A stretch of DNA of 64,000 nucleotides from Bacteroides intestinalis (GTDB taxonomy: Bacteria > Bacteroidota > Bacteroidia > Bacteroidales > Bacteroidaceae): assembly GCF_003464595.1 (NCBI RefSeq), contig NZ_QRZF01000012.1:62001-126000 (forward strand), read 5' to 3'. The notes under the pieces are model-generated. The model did not search any database, was not told the origin of the DNA, and saw nothing but the letters and a program-made list of their open reading frames with translations. Position numbers and translations under genes: made by a program. How positions within the stretch are numbered: position 1 is the first letter of the stretch; the number at the start of each line of letters is the position of its first letter. Positions 45,602 to 55,013 of this stretch are shown in pieces.

Positions 45602-47170
45602 TTAGTATTGGTCATTCTGGTTCAAATTCGGATTGTTGTCCACTTCGCTTTGCGGGATTGGCATGCGGATGGATTTATCGATTATAAAGTTATTGAAGTC
45701 GCTGTCGCGTGCTTTCAATTCGTCCAATGTGGCCTGGTCGTTGATACCCCAACGTTTCAGGTCGACCCAACGCACGCACTCCATGGCAAGCTCCAGGGCG
45801 CGTTCTATCTTCAGGTGTTCGCGGAAAGCATCCTTGTTGGTGCTGATCTGGGAACCGTTGTAGTATTTGCTATCCTCTATTTTGGGCAGATTGACGCGGT
45901 TGCGTACGCGGTTGAGGCATTCAATGGCTTTTGAAGGCGGTGTGGCATTCAGTTCGTTGAGTGCTTCGGCATACAGTAACAGCATATCGGCATAACGCAA
46001 GGAACGGAAGTTATTATCATTCCAGTAGTACAGTGGGGAGGCATCTGTGCTATATTTCTTGATGAAAACGCGGTTGCCCCAGTCGCTGTTCCATGGAGAG
46101 CCGTATATCAACTGGTTGGGATATTCGGGGAAGTCGGAGGCTGCACCGTCATACCACAGTGTGTAGAACAAGCGGGAATCGTTCTTTCCATCCGTTGTTT
46201 GTTCGCGCTTGTAGTAGTCCACCAGCCAGCGTCTTGCTTCGATGTTGTTCCAGCCGATTCCGGTAGGAGCCTGGTTCATTTCAATCTGTGTACCCAGTTG
46301 CGCATTCGGGTCCAGGTAGTTGTCTGTCTGGTCGAAGCCCACCTTGTTGGTCAGAGAGAAGTGAATCTCATACAGTGACTCTTTGTTATCTTCCGTATAG
46401 TTGCTGAAGTTGTCAGCCCAATTGGGTACCAGTGTGTAGTAGTTCTTTCCTTCGCCATCAACGAGCCATTCGAGGCATCTTTTGGCATCTTCCCATTTGT
46501 GATGCTGTGCATAAGCTTTGGCCAGTAATCCGTAAGCGGCGCCTTTCGTTGGGCGGCCGTAGTTATTGGCGTCACGTGTGGAGGGGAGCTTGGTGATGGC
46601 ATCTTCCAGGTCTTCTTCTATCTGGGTTAAGATTCCATCGGCAGTGGCCTGCATAGGCTTATCGGCAGCTGAAGAAGTGTTTAACACGAGAGGTACATTG
46701 TCCCACAAGGCAGTAAGATAGAAGTAATAGAAAGCACGCAGGAACTTAGTTTGTCCAATGAGGTCATCCCTGTGTGTTTCATTGCTGAACGGTACATTGC
46801 CAATGTTGTCCAGTACCTGGTTGGCACGGAAAATGGCTGTATAGTGTTCCCGCCATATCTTGGCGTTGACTTCTGAGAAGTTATAATCGGTAAAGATGAA
46901 CTTGGTGTACTCGTTCAATTCGGTCCATCCGGCATAACTTACGCCTTCGTCCGCCATACCTATCATCTGTGTATAGATATTACGTGTCCAGGTTCCCTGA
47001 CGGTAGAACATTCCGTATACGGCTACTACACCGGCTTCAACGTCAGATTCCGTCTTCCAGTATACGCCTGTACTCAGGGTATTTTCATTTTGCAGATCGA
47101 GCAAAGAAGGGTCGCACGACGTAAATAATGCCGTGACACCGCATAATATATAAAGAGCTATTTTTTTCAT
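45602..47170 (-). CDS. SusD/RagB-family surface glycan-binding lipoprotein
   Basis: This 522-residue lipoprotein has the lipobox ALFTSC (Cys at 19). SusD landmarks: LDLQNENTLSTGVYWKTESDVEAGVVAVYGMF at the start, LIGQTKFLRAFYYFYLTALWDNVPLV, PTKGAAYGLLAKAYAQ (TPR region) and RLYADMLLLYAEALNE-like LRYADMLLLYAEALNE, then ERALELAMECVRWVDLKRW. The gene follows SusC by 11 nt. Together they would bind and import the ribosylated compound that nucleoside hydrolase and propeller enzymes process. Confidence 0.95.
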   Translation of the reverse strand: MKKIALYILCGVTALFTSCDPSLLDLQNENTLSTGVYWKTESDVEAGVVAVYGMFYRQGTWTRNIYTQMIGMADEGVSYAGWTELNEYTKFIFTDYNFSEVNAKIWREHYTAIFRANQVLDNIGNVPFSNETHRDDLIGQTKFLRAFYYFYLTALWDNVPLVLNTSSAADKPMQATADGILTQIEEDLEDAITKLPSTRDANNYGRPTKGAAYGLLAKAYAQHHKWEDAKRCLEWLVDGEGKNYYTLVPNWADNFSNYTEDNKESLYEIHFSLTNKVGFDQTDNYLDPNAQLGTQIEMNQAPTGIGWNNIEARRWLVDYYKREQTTDGKNDSRLFYTLWYDGAASDFPEYPNQLIYGSPWNSDWGNRVFIKKYSTDASPLYYWNDNNFRSLRYADMLLLYAEALNELNATPPSKAIECLNRVRNRVNLPKIEDSKYYNGSQISTNKDAFREHLKIERALELAMECVRWVDLKRWGINDQATLDELKARDSDFNNFIIDKSIRMPIPQSEVDNNPNLNQNDQY

Positions 47171-47181
47171 TTCAGCAGTAT

Positions 47182-50181
47182 TTAGAAGGTGAATGATAAT
47201 GCAAACTGAACAGCGCGTGGGTTAGGGAACGAACAATAATCTGCTCCCATAGTGAAGATGCCGCTGTCTGCAAATTCAGGATCCAGACCGGAGTATCCGG
47301 TAAAGGTCACCAGGTTCTGTAAAGTAACCGATGCACGGAGTCTTTCCAATCCAATCTTCTTAATGTAACGGGTAGGTACTGTATAACCTAACGTAATATC
47401 GCTCAGGCGGAAGAATGAACCGTTTTCCAACCAGCGGTCCTGATCGCTTCGACTGTTGCGGGAGTCTCCGTATACAATACGTGGACGATCGTTGACCGGG
47501 TGCTCTTGTGTCCAGGGGATAATACCGTTGAAGTTGTTCTGGTTGTTGGCAAAGTCACCGGCTGCTGCTGCCGAACCGTTCCACACTTTCTGTCCGAAGC
47601 GACCGTAACCGTTGATGTTCAGGTCGAAGCCTTTGTAGGATGCACCGAGACTTATTCCTAATTCAAGTTTGGGCCAGGGGCTACCTACTATCTGACGGTC
47701 TTCGGATGATATGTTACCGTCGCCGTTATAGTCGTCATACTTAATATCACCCGGCAAAGCATTAGGTTGTATGATCTTACCTTCTGAGTTTACGTAGTTC
47801 CGTACTTCTTCTTCTGACTGGAAGATACCATTCATCTTGTAGAGATACCACATACCGAGCGGTTCACCAATTACGGTTTTGGCAAGAGTCGTATTGTAGA
47901 CTGTTTGTCCGTATCCCAAATCAAGTACTTTATTCTTAATATGCGAAATGTTCAGTGAAGCGGAGTAGGCAAAGTCGCGAATCTGATCGTTCCAGCCGAT
48001 TTCCATTTCGAATCCTTTATTTTCCAGGCTGCCGGCATTTACGGCAGGTGCACCACCTTCATTACCCGAACTCATCAGGATGGGGAGGTAAACCAAGAGG
48101 TCTTTACTCTTTGAATAGAAATACTCAGCACTTAAACGGAAACGGTTATTGAATGCAACCAGGTCGAAACCGACGTTAGCAGTTGTCTTCTTCTCCCAAA
48201 CCAGGTCGTTGTTGGTTAATTGAGATTGAGTCATACCAATCAATATGTTTTCCGGGCTTCCGAATACGGCACGCGGAGCTGTATTGATAACCGACTGGTA
48301 GTCCCAATAACCGATACTACTGTTACCGAGAGTACCGTAATTGGCACGTATTTTCAGGTCATCAATCCAGGGTACATTGAAGAACTTCTCGCCACTGATG
48401 CGCCAGCCCAATGAAACGGAAAGGAAGTTTCCCCAACGGTCATTCTTAGGGAGGCGGGAAGTACCGTCACGACGGGCTGTTACTTGTGCCAGGTATTTGT
48501 CGGCATAGGAGTAGTTGATACGTCCGAGATAGGATATCAGTGCTGATTCGCCATAGCTACCGCCTGCGGTGGTATTTCCGGTGGCAGCATCCAGAGATGT
48601 GATGTACTTGTCGCCTATCATCAATGGATCGAGTTTGGTAATCCAACGCTTTTCTTCGTGGAACTTATTGTAAGTGATACCAAACAGCGCATTCACATCA
48701 TGTTTACCGAATTTATGTTTAAAATTGTAGGTTTGCTCAATCAGTATATCATGATTCTTGGCACTATCGTAACCCAGATGCGCGGCATCGTCACCTTGTC
48801 CCATAACCCAATTACCTTTCTTGCGCAGGGAGTTCGTAACGCCCATATAACTTTTATAGGCAACATTCAGCTTGGCATCGAACATTCCAAAGAGTGAAAT
48901 CTGTCCGTAGATGTTTCCGGTCAGGTATTCTTCTTCATTGTTTCGTATATACAAGTCCTGCATGGCTACTGAGTTCAGTCCGTAAGAGTTGGCACGGTCT
49001 ACATCGCCGTATCCGTATCCGCCGACATGTGATTCGTCATATACCGGAATGGTAGGGGACATACCGATGAAGTCGCTCCAGGGATTACCGTTCAGTATCT
49101 TCCTGTCGGATTTGGTGTAGTAGAAATTCTCACCGTATGAGAAAATACCTTTCTGCCCGCTGGTATTGATACGGAAGCCGTATTTGTCGTAACCGGTACG
49201 GTAGAGAGCACCGTCATCGACCATGCGATTCAGAGATGCGTAATACTTCACAGTTTTGGAACCTCCGGAAAGGGATACATTGTAGTTCTGCAATACACCT
49301 GTACCCAACATTTCATCTTGCCAGTCTGTATTTCCATCATAGTGGTTCTGGCGTTTTGTAACGCCTGAAACTCCCGCCAGGATGGCTTCGTCATAAGCAC
49401 GGTCGTTATAAATCTTGTAAGTCTCTGCATCCATCAGGTCGTAGCGGGGGAGCCAGCTCAGTGTCAGTTGTGAGTCAAACTTCACTTTCAGGTCACCTTC
49501 TTTACCTTGCTTGGTAGTGATGATTACAACTCCATTTGCTGCACGTGAACCATAGATGGCTGCTGATGAGGCATCTTTCAATACTTGAATAGACTCAATG
49601 TCTTCTACATTGACGCCCAAATCACTGCCACCATAGGCACCGTCGATGATGAATAACGGGTTGTTGTTGGTCAAACTACCCAGACCACGAATGTTGATGG
49701 TGGCACTGGAACCCGGTTGTCCACTACTTGTAATCTTTACGCCCGAAGTAAGTCCGCGCATGGCTTCCACCACATTGCCCGAAACACGTTCGGCCAAAGC
49801 GTCTTCCTTTACCGTAGAAATGGAACCGAGCAGGTCTTTCTTCTTGACGGAGCCGTAACCAATTACAACTACTTCATCCAACATTTCATTTTCAGGCTCT
49901 AATGTGATGTTAATGACATTGTTAGTGCCTACTTTCACCTTTTGCTTGGTAAATCCGATAAAGCTGAATTCAAGGGTAGCACCCTGGTTCACTTTGATTT
50001 CATATCTACCGTTGATGTCGGTGGTGGTTCCAAAGGTACGGTCACCGTCCTTCGCCAGAATGGATACTCCGGGGAGGCTTTCCCCGGTATTATCGTTTAC
50101 AGTGCCCGTGACGCTGACTTGTGCGTACAAATTGAGCGAGCACATGCACAGACAGAATACTATTATTTGAATCGGTCTCAT
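47182..50181 (-). CDS. SusC/RagA-family TonB-dependent outer-membrane transporter
   Basis: This complete 999-residue SusC has a signal peptide (ends near LNLYAQ) and a carboxypeptidase-regulatory domain (VTGTVNDNTGESLPGVSIL, about 22-105). The TonB box region is DEVVVIGYG, followed by the plug (INIRGLGSLTNNNPLFIIDGAYGG, SIQVLKDASSAAIYGSRAANGVV) and a beta-barrel ending in VQFALSFTF. It should import the substrate with the SusD encoded next. In the operon it follows a permease gene by about 120 nt; that gap contains a hairpin with CTTCTC/GAGAAG arms but no clear promoter. Confidence 0.97.
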   Translation of the reverse strand: MRPIQIIVFCLCMCSLNLYAQVSVTGTVNDNTGESLPGVSILAKDGDRTFGTTTDINGRYEIKVNQGATLEFSFIGFTKQKVKVGTNNVINITLEPENEMLDEVVVIGYGSVKKKDLLGSISTVKEDALAERVSGNVVEAMRGLTSGVKITSSGQPGSSATINIRGLGSLTNNNPLFIIDGAYGGSDLGVNVEDIESIQVLKDASSAAIYGSRAANGVVIITTKQGKEGDLKVKFDSQLTLSWLPRYDLMDAETYKIYNDRAYDEAILAGVSGVTKRQNHYDGNTDWQDEMLGTGVLQNYNVSLSGGSKTVKYYASLNRMVDDGALYRTGYDKYGFRINTSGQKGIFSYGENFYYTKSDRKILNGNPWSDFIGMSPTIPVYDESHVGGYGYGDVDRANSYGLNSVAMQDLYIRNNEEEYLTGNIYGQISLFGMFDAKLNVAYKSYMGVTNSLRKKGNWVMGQGDDAAHLGYDSAKNHDILIEQTYNFKHKFGKHDVNALFGITYNKFHEEKRWITKLDPLMIGDKYITSLDAATGNTTAGGSYGESALISYLGRINYSYADKYLAQVTARRDGTSRLPKNDRWGNFLSVSLGWRISGEKFFNVPWIDDLKIRANYGTLGNSSIGYWDYQSVINTAPRAVFGSPENILIGMTQSQLTNNDLVWEKKTTANVGFDLVAFNNRFRLSAEYFYSKSKDLLVYLPILMSSGNEGGAPAVNAGSLENKGFEMEIGWNDQIRDFAYSASLNISHIKNKVLDLGYGQTVYNTTLAKTVIGEPLGMWYLYKMNGIFQSEEEVRNYVNSEGKIIQPNALPGDIKYDDYNGDGNISSEDRQIVGSPWPKLELGISLGASYKGFDLNINGYGRFGQKVWNGSAAAAGDFANNQNNFNGIIPWTQEHPVNDRPRIVYGDSRNSRSDQDRWLENGSFFRLSDITLGYTVPTRYIKKIGLERLRASVTLQNLVTFTGYSGLDPEFADSGIFTMGADYCSFPNPRAVQFALSFTF

Positions 50182-50300
50182 GTATTAAAATTTTAGAGGT
50201 TGAACGAAAAATATATTTTAGTTCAGGCAATTCTCTTCTCCTTTTTCACTCCGTGAGAAGTAGAAAAAGAAAGCGTTTATTAATAAGAGTGAGGAGCCGG

Positions 50301-51305
50301 TTAATTGGCTCCGGAGATGATAATTGCTCCTAAACCGGATATAAACAGAACGAACATGCAAGCCAGAAGAATATTTACCGCGCGGGAAGAACCTTTGAAT
50401 TCTTTCCAGATAAATATGCCCCACAGGGCTGCGATCATGGGAGCTCCTTGTCCTAATGCGTAAGAGATAGCTGCACCGGCTTTTCCTGCTGCAATATAAC
50501 TGAGAGCCGTACCCAATCCCCAAATAGCTCCTCCCAGCACTCCGACCATGTGTGTGCTGAACTTGCCTTGGAAATACTCCTTATAGCTCACCGGAGTACC
50601 TACAAACGGTTTTTTCATCACGATGGTATTGATAATGAAATTACTTATGAAGATACCTATTGCGAATATAAAGAATGCTGAATACGGAGTAGCCATTGTG
50701 GGGGTAGGTGACTCAAAATTGTTCAAGTCCATGGCGGCAGCAACAAACCGATAGAAGAAAGACATCAGTACACCGGCTATAATGGCAATGATAATCCCTT
50801 TCTTATTGATGCTGCTTCCTTTCTGATTCATCTTTCCGGCAGCTATGGCATTAAATATGATAGCCAATACGACGAGTGCCACACCACTGAACAGGATTAC
50901 TGCATCGCCTTTAGGTTCACCGAAATAATTGACGAAAACACCTAATACCAAGGCTATGCCGACTCCTAACGGGAATGCTACCGTAAGCCCTGCCATAGAG
51001 ACGGAAGCTGACAAAAGGATGTTGGACAGATTGAATATGACGCCCCCTGCAAAAGCACTTGCATAGTTCTCCATACTGATCTGCTTCAAATCTTCAACAA
51101 AACCGCGTCCGGCATCTCCCGTGCTGCCCAGGGTGAAACCTAAGAGGAGAGAGAAGGCAAGGATACCGATTACGTAATCCCAGTAGAACAATTCGTAACG
51201 CCAGGTTTTCCCGGCAAGTTTCTGTGTATTACCCCACGAACCCCAACAGAGCATCGTGACAACGCAGAAAATAACTGCTAATGAATAACTGTCGACTATA
51301 AACAT
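50301..51305 (-). CDS. Inner-membrane sugar permease, GRP/RhaT-like ribose transporter
   Basis: This 334-residue protein has about ten hydrophobic helices and the opening VTMLCWGSWGNTQKLAG, typical of the drug/metabolite-type glucose/ribose porters. Helices with small-residue motifs (FPLGVGIALVLGVFVNYFGEP, GAAISYALGQGAPMIAALWGIFIWKEFKG) match the tandem-repeat architecture. It is likely the cytoplasmic-membrane uptake step for free ribose; the corresponding permease is part of the B. thetaiotaomicron rus operon. It starts 24 nt after the ribokinase stop. Confidence 0.88.
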   Translation of the reverse strand: MFIVDSYSLAVIFCVVTMLCWGSWGNTQKLAGKTWRYELFYWDYVIGILAFSLLLGFTLGSTGDAGRGFVEDLKQISMENYASAFAGGVIFNLSNILLSASVSMAGLTVAFPLGVGIALVLGVFVNYFGEPKGDAVILFSGVALVVLAIIFNAIAAGKMNQKGSSINKKGIIIAIIAGVLMSFFYRFVAAAMDLNNFESPTPTMATPYSAFFIFAIGIFISNFIINTIVMKKPFVGTPVSYKEYFQGKFSTHMVGVLGGAIWGLGTALSYIAAGKAGAAISYALGQGAPMIAALWGIFIWKEFKGSSRAVNILLACMFVLFISGLGAIIISGAN

Positions 51306-51329
51306 GGTATTAGATTTTTAAATTACTAT

Positions 51330-52238
51330 TTATAAAACATCAATTTCTTTACGATAGGGTAGGGAGGGCTGGGCTCCCATTCGGGTCACAGTGATGGACG
51401 CACATTTATTTGCGAATTTAACTGCATCCAACACATCTACATCTTCGGATAAAGCAACGCACAATGCACCACAGAAAGTATCTCCCGCTGCTGTTGTGTC
51501 TACGGCTTTGACTTTGGGTACGGGTACTTCATGGAATGTATCTTTTTCTTTGATTAATGCTCCTTTGGAACCAAGGGTGATAACTACGATGTCCACTCCT
51601 TTGGCACTGATGATATCCGCAGCCTTGCGTGCGCTTTCCCAATCGGTTACTTTGATACCTGAGAGGATTTCAGCTTCCGTCTCATTGGGAATGATCATGT
51701 ACAGGTTCTGTAGTAGTTTATTGGAGAGTGCGCGGGCAGGTGCAGGGTTCAGTATCACCTTGATACCTTGTTCGCTGGCTATCTGGGCGGCATATTCCAC
51801 TGTTTCAATAGGGATTTCCAATTGCATCAGCAGGATATCGCCTTTTTCTATGGTAGGCTGTGCCTTCCGGATGTCTTCGGGACTCAATGAACCATTGGCT
51901 CCGGAAGCGATGGCAATGCTGTTTTCTCCGTTCATATCCACCATAATTAATGCTACGCCCGAGGGGAGTGTGGGGTCTGAATAGATATTCTCAACATGAA
52001 TACCTTCGTCTTCGTACTGTTCTATGGAACGTTTGCCGAACAAGTCATTTCCGGTTTTGGCTATGAAATGCACATTTCCTTTCAATCTGGCAGCGGCTAC
52101 AGCCTGGTTGGCTCCTTTGCCTCCGGGATTCATCATGAAACTACCGCCTATGATTGTTTCTCCTGGTACAGGAAGACGGTCAGCTTTGATGACCATATCC
52201 GTATTACAACTGCCTATTACAATGATATTTTTGCTCAT
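51330..52238 (-). CDS. rbsK: Ribokinase (PfkB family)
   Basis: This 302-residue cytoplasmic kinase of the PfkB family has the first signature in NPGGKGANQAVAAARLKG and the catalytic anion-hole signature in DTTAAGDTFCGALCVAL (Asp is the base), as in ribokinases. GSCNTDMVIKADRLPVPGETI at the start is typical of RbsK. It phosphorylates ribose to ribose 5-phosphate for the pentose phosphate pathway. It is the first gene of the rus-like - strand operon behind a strong promoter (52304-52335). B. thetaiotaomicron has two kinases in its rus locus; only one is seen here. Confidence 0.92.
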   Translation of the reverse strand: MSKNIIVIGSCNTDMVIKADRLPVPGETIIGGSFMMNPGGKGANQAVAAARLKGNVHFIAKTGNDLFGKRSIEQYEDEGIHVENIYSDPTLPSGVALIMVDMNGENSIAIASGANGSLSPEDIRKAQPTIEKGDILLMQLEIPIETVEYAAQIASEQGIKVILNPAPARALSNKLLQNLYMIIPNETEAEILSGIKVTDWESARKAADIISAKGVDIVVITLGSKGALIKEKDTFHEVPVPKVKAVDTTAAGDTFCGALCVALSEDVDVLDAVKFANKCASITVTRMGAQPSLPYRKEIDVL

Positions 52239-52303
52239 GGTTACTTTATTAGTTTTAAGATTAAATAATTGAATATTGGATACTGTGCTTTCTTTTTCTA
52301 TTC

Positions 52304-52335
52304 CAAAAGTATGCGATACTTAGTACATAAGCAAA
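52304..52335 (-). promoter_or_regulatory. rus-like operon promoter with internal dyad
   Basis: On the - strand TTTG (52332-52335), a 20-nt spacer, then TACTTTTG (52304-52311) match the Bacteroides consensus perfectly. A 15-bp palindrome AAGTAT-GCG-ATACTT (52307-52321) covers the -7 element and spacer. That is where a repressor or an activator altering spacing would bind. The start would be about 60 nt before the ribokinase ATG. The rest of the 319-nt divergent gap is A+T-rich with no clear regulator promoter. Confidence 0.8.
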
Positions 52336-52557
52336 CAAAAAACAATGATTTTTAATACTGGTAAAATGAATATAATTATAAATTAATACATTTAAATGAT
52401 TGATATATAAATATATAATAAATAGTTGGTTGTGGCGATTATGATATTAGTAATATTGATAAAGCCTATATTATTCCGTGAAAATATTGCTTGCTTTCAT
52501 TTTTTTCTCTACCTTGCTATCGTAAAAGATGTGTATCTAAAAAAATCTGCTAATACT

Positions 52558-54099
52558 ATGCTAAAGTCCGAATCCCTCATTCATCTGATTAATAATCTCA
52601 CTAAACAGGAGAAGAAAGAATTCTCCCTGTATATCTCTAATAAGCCGGAGAAGGATTATATCTTTCTTTTCAGGTTGATTGATGATAAGAAGATAAGTGA
52701 TCCCGAAGAATTGAAGATGGCTTTTCTGGCAGCCAAACCTGCTTCTTCATTCAATACGGTAGTCATTTATTTATTTGATTTGTTGATAGACATATTGACC
52801 CGGTTGCGGACAGAACAGGATAGTTATTATCTCTTGTTCAATGAATTGCTGCACGCAAGGGTTTTGTATGAGAAATCCATGTATCAGGAATGTTTCCAAG
52901 TATTGAAAAAGGTAAAAGAGAAAGCGGTGTATTATGAGAATCACTTTGCGTTGCTGGTAGCGCAAAGGCTGGAGCTGAACTATCTTCTGACATTGGATTT
53001 TGAAGATATGGATGAACAGAAGCTGCTGAATAAGCAATATAAGATGAATAATACATTGAAAAGTATCCGCCAACTGAATGAGCAGTCTTCACTGTACGAG
53101 CTCTTGAAGTATAGAATGATAAACAGAGGGGCTTCACGGTCACTTGAGGAAACTCAGAAGTTGGATGACTTGGTAACCAGTGAAATCAGTATTGTAGCAA
53201 GTGCAGGCGTTGAGAACTTTGAAATAAAAAAGAATCATCAGCTGTTCCAAGCGAATTACTTTATCACAGTAGGGGATTACAAAGCGGCATTTAACTCGTT
53301 TGTAGAATTGAACAAGCTCTTTGAAGAGAACAGTCATTTATGGAATAACCCTCCGGTCTATTACCTGATGACGGTGGAAGGTATGCTGGAAAGTCTGCGT
53401 ATCATGCACAATTATGAGGGCATGAATTACTTCATTGAAAAACTGGCTAAGCTGTCTTCGCCATCATCCAGTTTCCAGCTGAATGTTACGTATGTGATCT
53501 TTATCTATCGGCTGTTTTCGTTTATTGATGCAGGTGACTTCGATAAAGCAGGAATATGGATTGCTGAACATCAAGCTTCGTTGATTGATAAGATGTTACT
53601 GCTGAAGGAGCAACAACAGGCGGAAATGTCATTGTATATTGCTCTGATCCATTTGGGAAATGGAGAGTATAGGAAAGCCCGGAAGCGGCTGAGTGCAACT
53701 ATCGGGAGAGGTCATCTATATTCTCTTCCGTTGTTTCGTACCATTAGGATCGTGAATGTGATGATTCATTATGAATTGGGGGATGTAGACTATATTCAGT
53801 CTGAAATTCGCTCTATCAAGCGGGAAATGTCCAAAAACAAGGGATATAATCTGAAGGTGGAATCCTTTTTGCTTAAGTTCCTGAATTATTCTTTCGCTGA
53901 TACGAATCGGAAAAAGCGTGCGGAGATATGGGAAAGTATGGCGGAAGAAGTCCATGCCTTGTATGCAGATAAATATGAAACTCAGATTCTGCGTAAGTTC
54001 GACTTTGTGGCATGGGTTGAGGCTAAGATATTTGAGGTGCCTTTGAGTGATATTCTGAAGCGGGAGCACGCTTCAAAGAGTAAATGGCAGCATAAATAG
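52558..54099 (+). CDS. Regulator-like protein divergent from the rus-like operon (RusR-like)
   Basis: This is a 513-residue, strongly helical, cytoplasmic protein. ATG 52558 (MLKSESLIHLINNLTKQEKKEF) is chosen; the longer in-frame reading adds 44 low-complexity hydrophobic residues with no support. No standard helix-turn-helix or enzyme motif is visible. The body looks like helical repeats (TPR-like; YYENHFALLVAQRLELNYLL, LYIALIHLGNGEYRKARKRL). Position and length match the atypical regulator RusR of B. thetaiotaomicron, divergent from rus. Function is inferred from context and similarity of layout, not from a visible DNA-binding domain. Confidence 0.65.
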   Translation: MLKSESLIHLINNLTKQEKKEFSLYISNKPEKDYIFLFRLIDDKKISDPEELKMAFLAAKPASSFNTVVIYLFDLLIDILTRLRTEQDSYYLLFNELLHARVLYEKSMYQECFQVLKKVKEKAVYYENHFALLVAQRLELNYLLTLDFEDMDEQKLLNKQYKMNNTLKSIRQLNEQSSLYELLKYRMINRGASRSLEETQKLDDLVTSEISIVASAGVENFEIKKNHQLFQANYFITVGDYKAAFNSFVELNKLFEENSHLWNNPPVYYLMTVEGMLESLRIMHNYEGMNYFIEKLAKLSSPSSSFQLNVTYVIFIYRLFSFIDAGDFDKAGIWIAEHQASLIDKMLLLKEQQQAEMSLYIALIHLGNGEYRKARKRLSATIGRGHLYSLPLFRTIRIVNVMIHYELGDVDYIQSEIRSIKREMSKNKGYNLKVESFLLKFLNYSFADTNRKKRAEIWESMAEEVHALYADKYETQILRKFDFVAWVEAKIFEVPLSDILKREHASKSKWQHK

Positions 54100-54100
54100 T

Positions 54101-54150
54101 ATGAATAAGGATGTACAAAATAAGATTTGTACATCCTCATTCATGTTATT
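54101..54150 (+). terminator. Strong terminator after the RusR-like gene
   Basis: ATGAATAAGGATGTACAAA (54101-54119) pairs with TTTGTACATCCTCATTCAT (54126-54144) almost without mismatch, followed by GTTATTTTT. It also separates the convergent lgt gene. Confidence 0.88.
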
Positions 54151-54151
54151 T

Positions 54152-54979
54152 TTATGCTTTCTTCTTTCCGTAGAAGAACATGAAGTACACGCCTATAATC
54201 ACGAACGGAACGCTGAGCCATTGTCCCATATTCAGTGACATGCTATTCTCGAAATCTACCTGGTTCTCTTTCAGGAATTCCACGAAGAAACGGAATACGA
54301 ATATCTCTGTGAGGCACAAGCCGAAGAAAAAGCCGCGATGTAACTTCTTGCCATAATTCTTATACAAGAAAATCATCAGCAGGAAGAAGATGAAGTAGGC
54401 GATGGCCTCGTAAAGCTGTGCCGGATGACGGGGGAGCATATCTACCCGTTCGAATACGAAAGCCCAGGGTACATCGGTTGCTTTACCTATGATTTCGGAG
54501 TTCATGAGATTGGCAAGACGGATGAAGCAGGCGCAGATAGGGGTAGCTACGGCTATCATGTCCAGCACATCCATATAGTGCATCTTCATCTTACGGCAGT
54601 ACATCCACAGAGCTATCATCAGTCCCAGTGTACCTCCATGACTGGCAAGACCTGCATAACCGGTCCATTTCCAACCACCTTCGGCAGGGAATTGTATAGG
54701 CAGTATCATTTCCCAGAAATGATGCAGGTAATATTCCGGCTGATAGAACAGGCAATGCCCTAATCGCGCTCCGATGAGAATACCGAAGAAGCAATAGAAG
54801 AACAGCGGTTCGAACTTGTCGTCACCGATTTTTTTGTCTTTATACTGATAACGGACTACAAAATAGGAGCATGCGATGCCAATGACCCACAACAGGCCGT
54901 AGTAACGGACGGGTACATGACCGAACAGGTTGAACAGTTCGGGGTTGGGGTTCCAGTTGATGGTTAGTAATGAGAGCAT
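54152..54979 (-). CDS. lgt: Prolipoprotein diacylglyceryl transferase (second tandem copy)
   Basis: This 275-residue inner-membrane enzyme adds diacylglycerol to the lipobox Cys of prolipoproteins. Lgt landmarks are [29 protein letters not shown] (catalytic His region), [15 protein letters not shown] (Asn/Glu signature), [13 protein letters not shown] and the C-terminal [14 protein letters not shown], with seven or so hydrophobic helices. It is a close paralogue of the gene 34 nt upstream (55014-55856). Since this organism makes large numbers of lipoproteins, Lgt is essential; the need for two copies is unclear. Confidence 0.95.
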   Translation of the reverse strand: MLSLLTINWNPNPELFNLFGHVPVRYYGLLWVIGIACSYFVVRYQYKDKKIGDDKFEPLFFYCFFGILIGARLGHCLFYQPEYYLHHFWEMILPIQFPAEGGWKWTGYAGLASHGGTLGLMIALWMYCRKMKMHYMDVLDMIAVATPICACFIRLANLMNSEIIGKATDVPWAFVFERVDMLPRHPAQLYEAIAYFIFFLLMIFLYKNYGKKLHRGFFFGLCLTEIFVFRFFVEFLKENQVDFENSMSLNMGQWLSVPFVIIGVYFMFFYGKKKA

Positions 54980-55013
54980 ATTTTCAATATATTTGGTTTA
55001 CAAATGAGTTTAT

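Noticed and set aside
52426..52557. N-terminal extension of the RusR-like protein
   Set aside because: The extension is low-complexity and A/T-driven; ATG 52558 begins the helical, charged protein typical of a cytoplasmic regulator.
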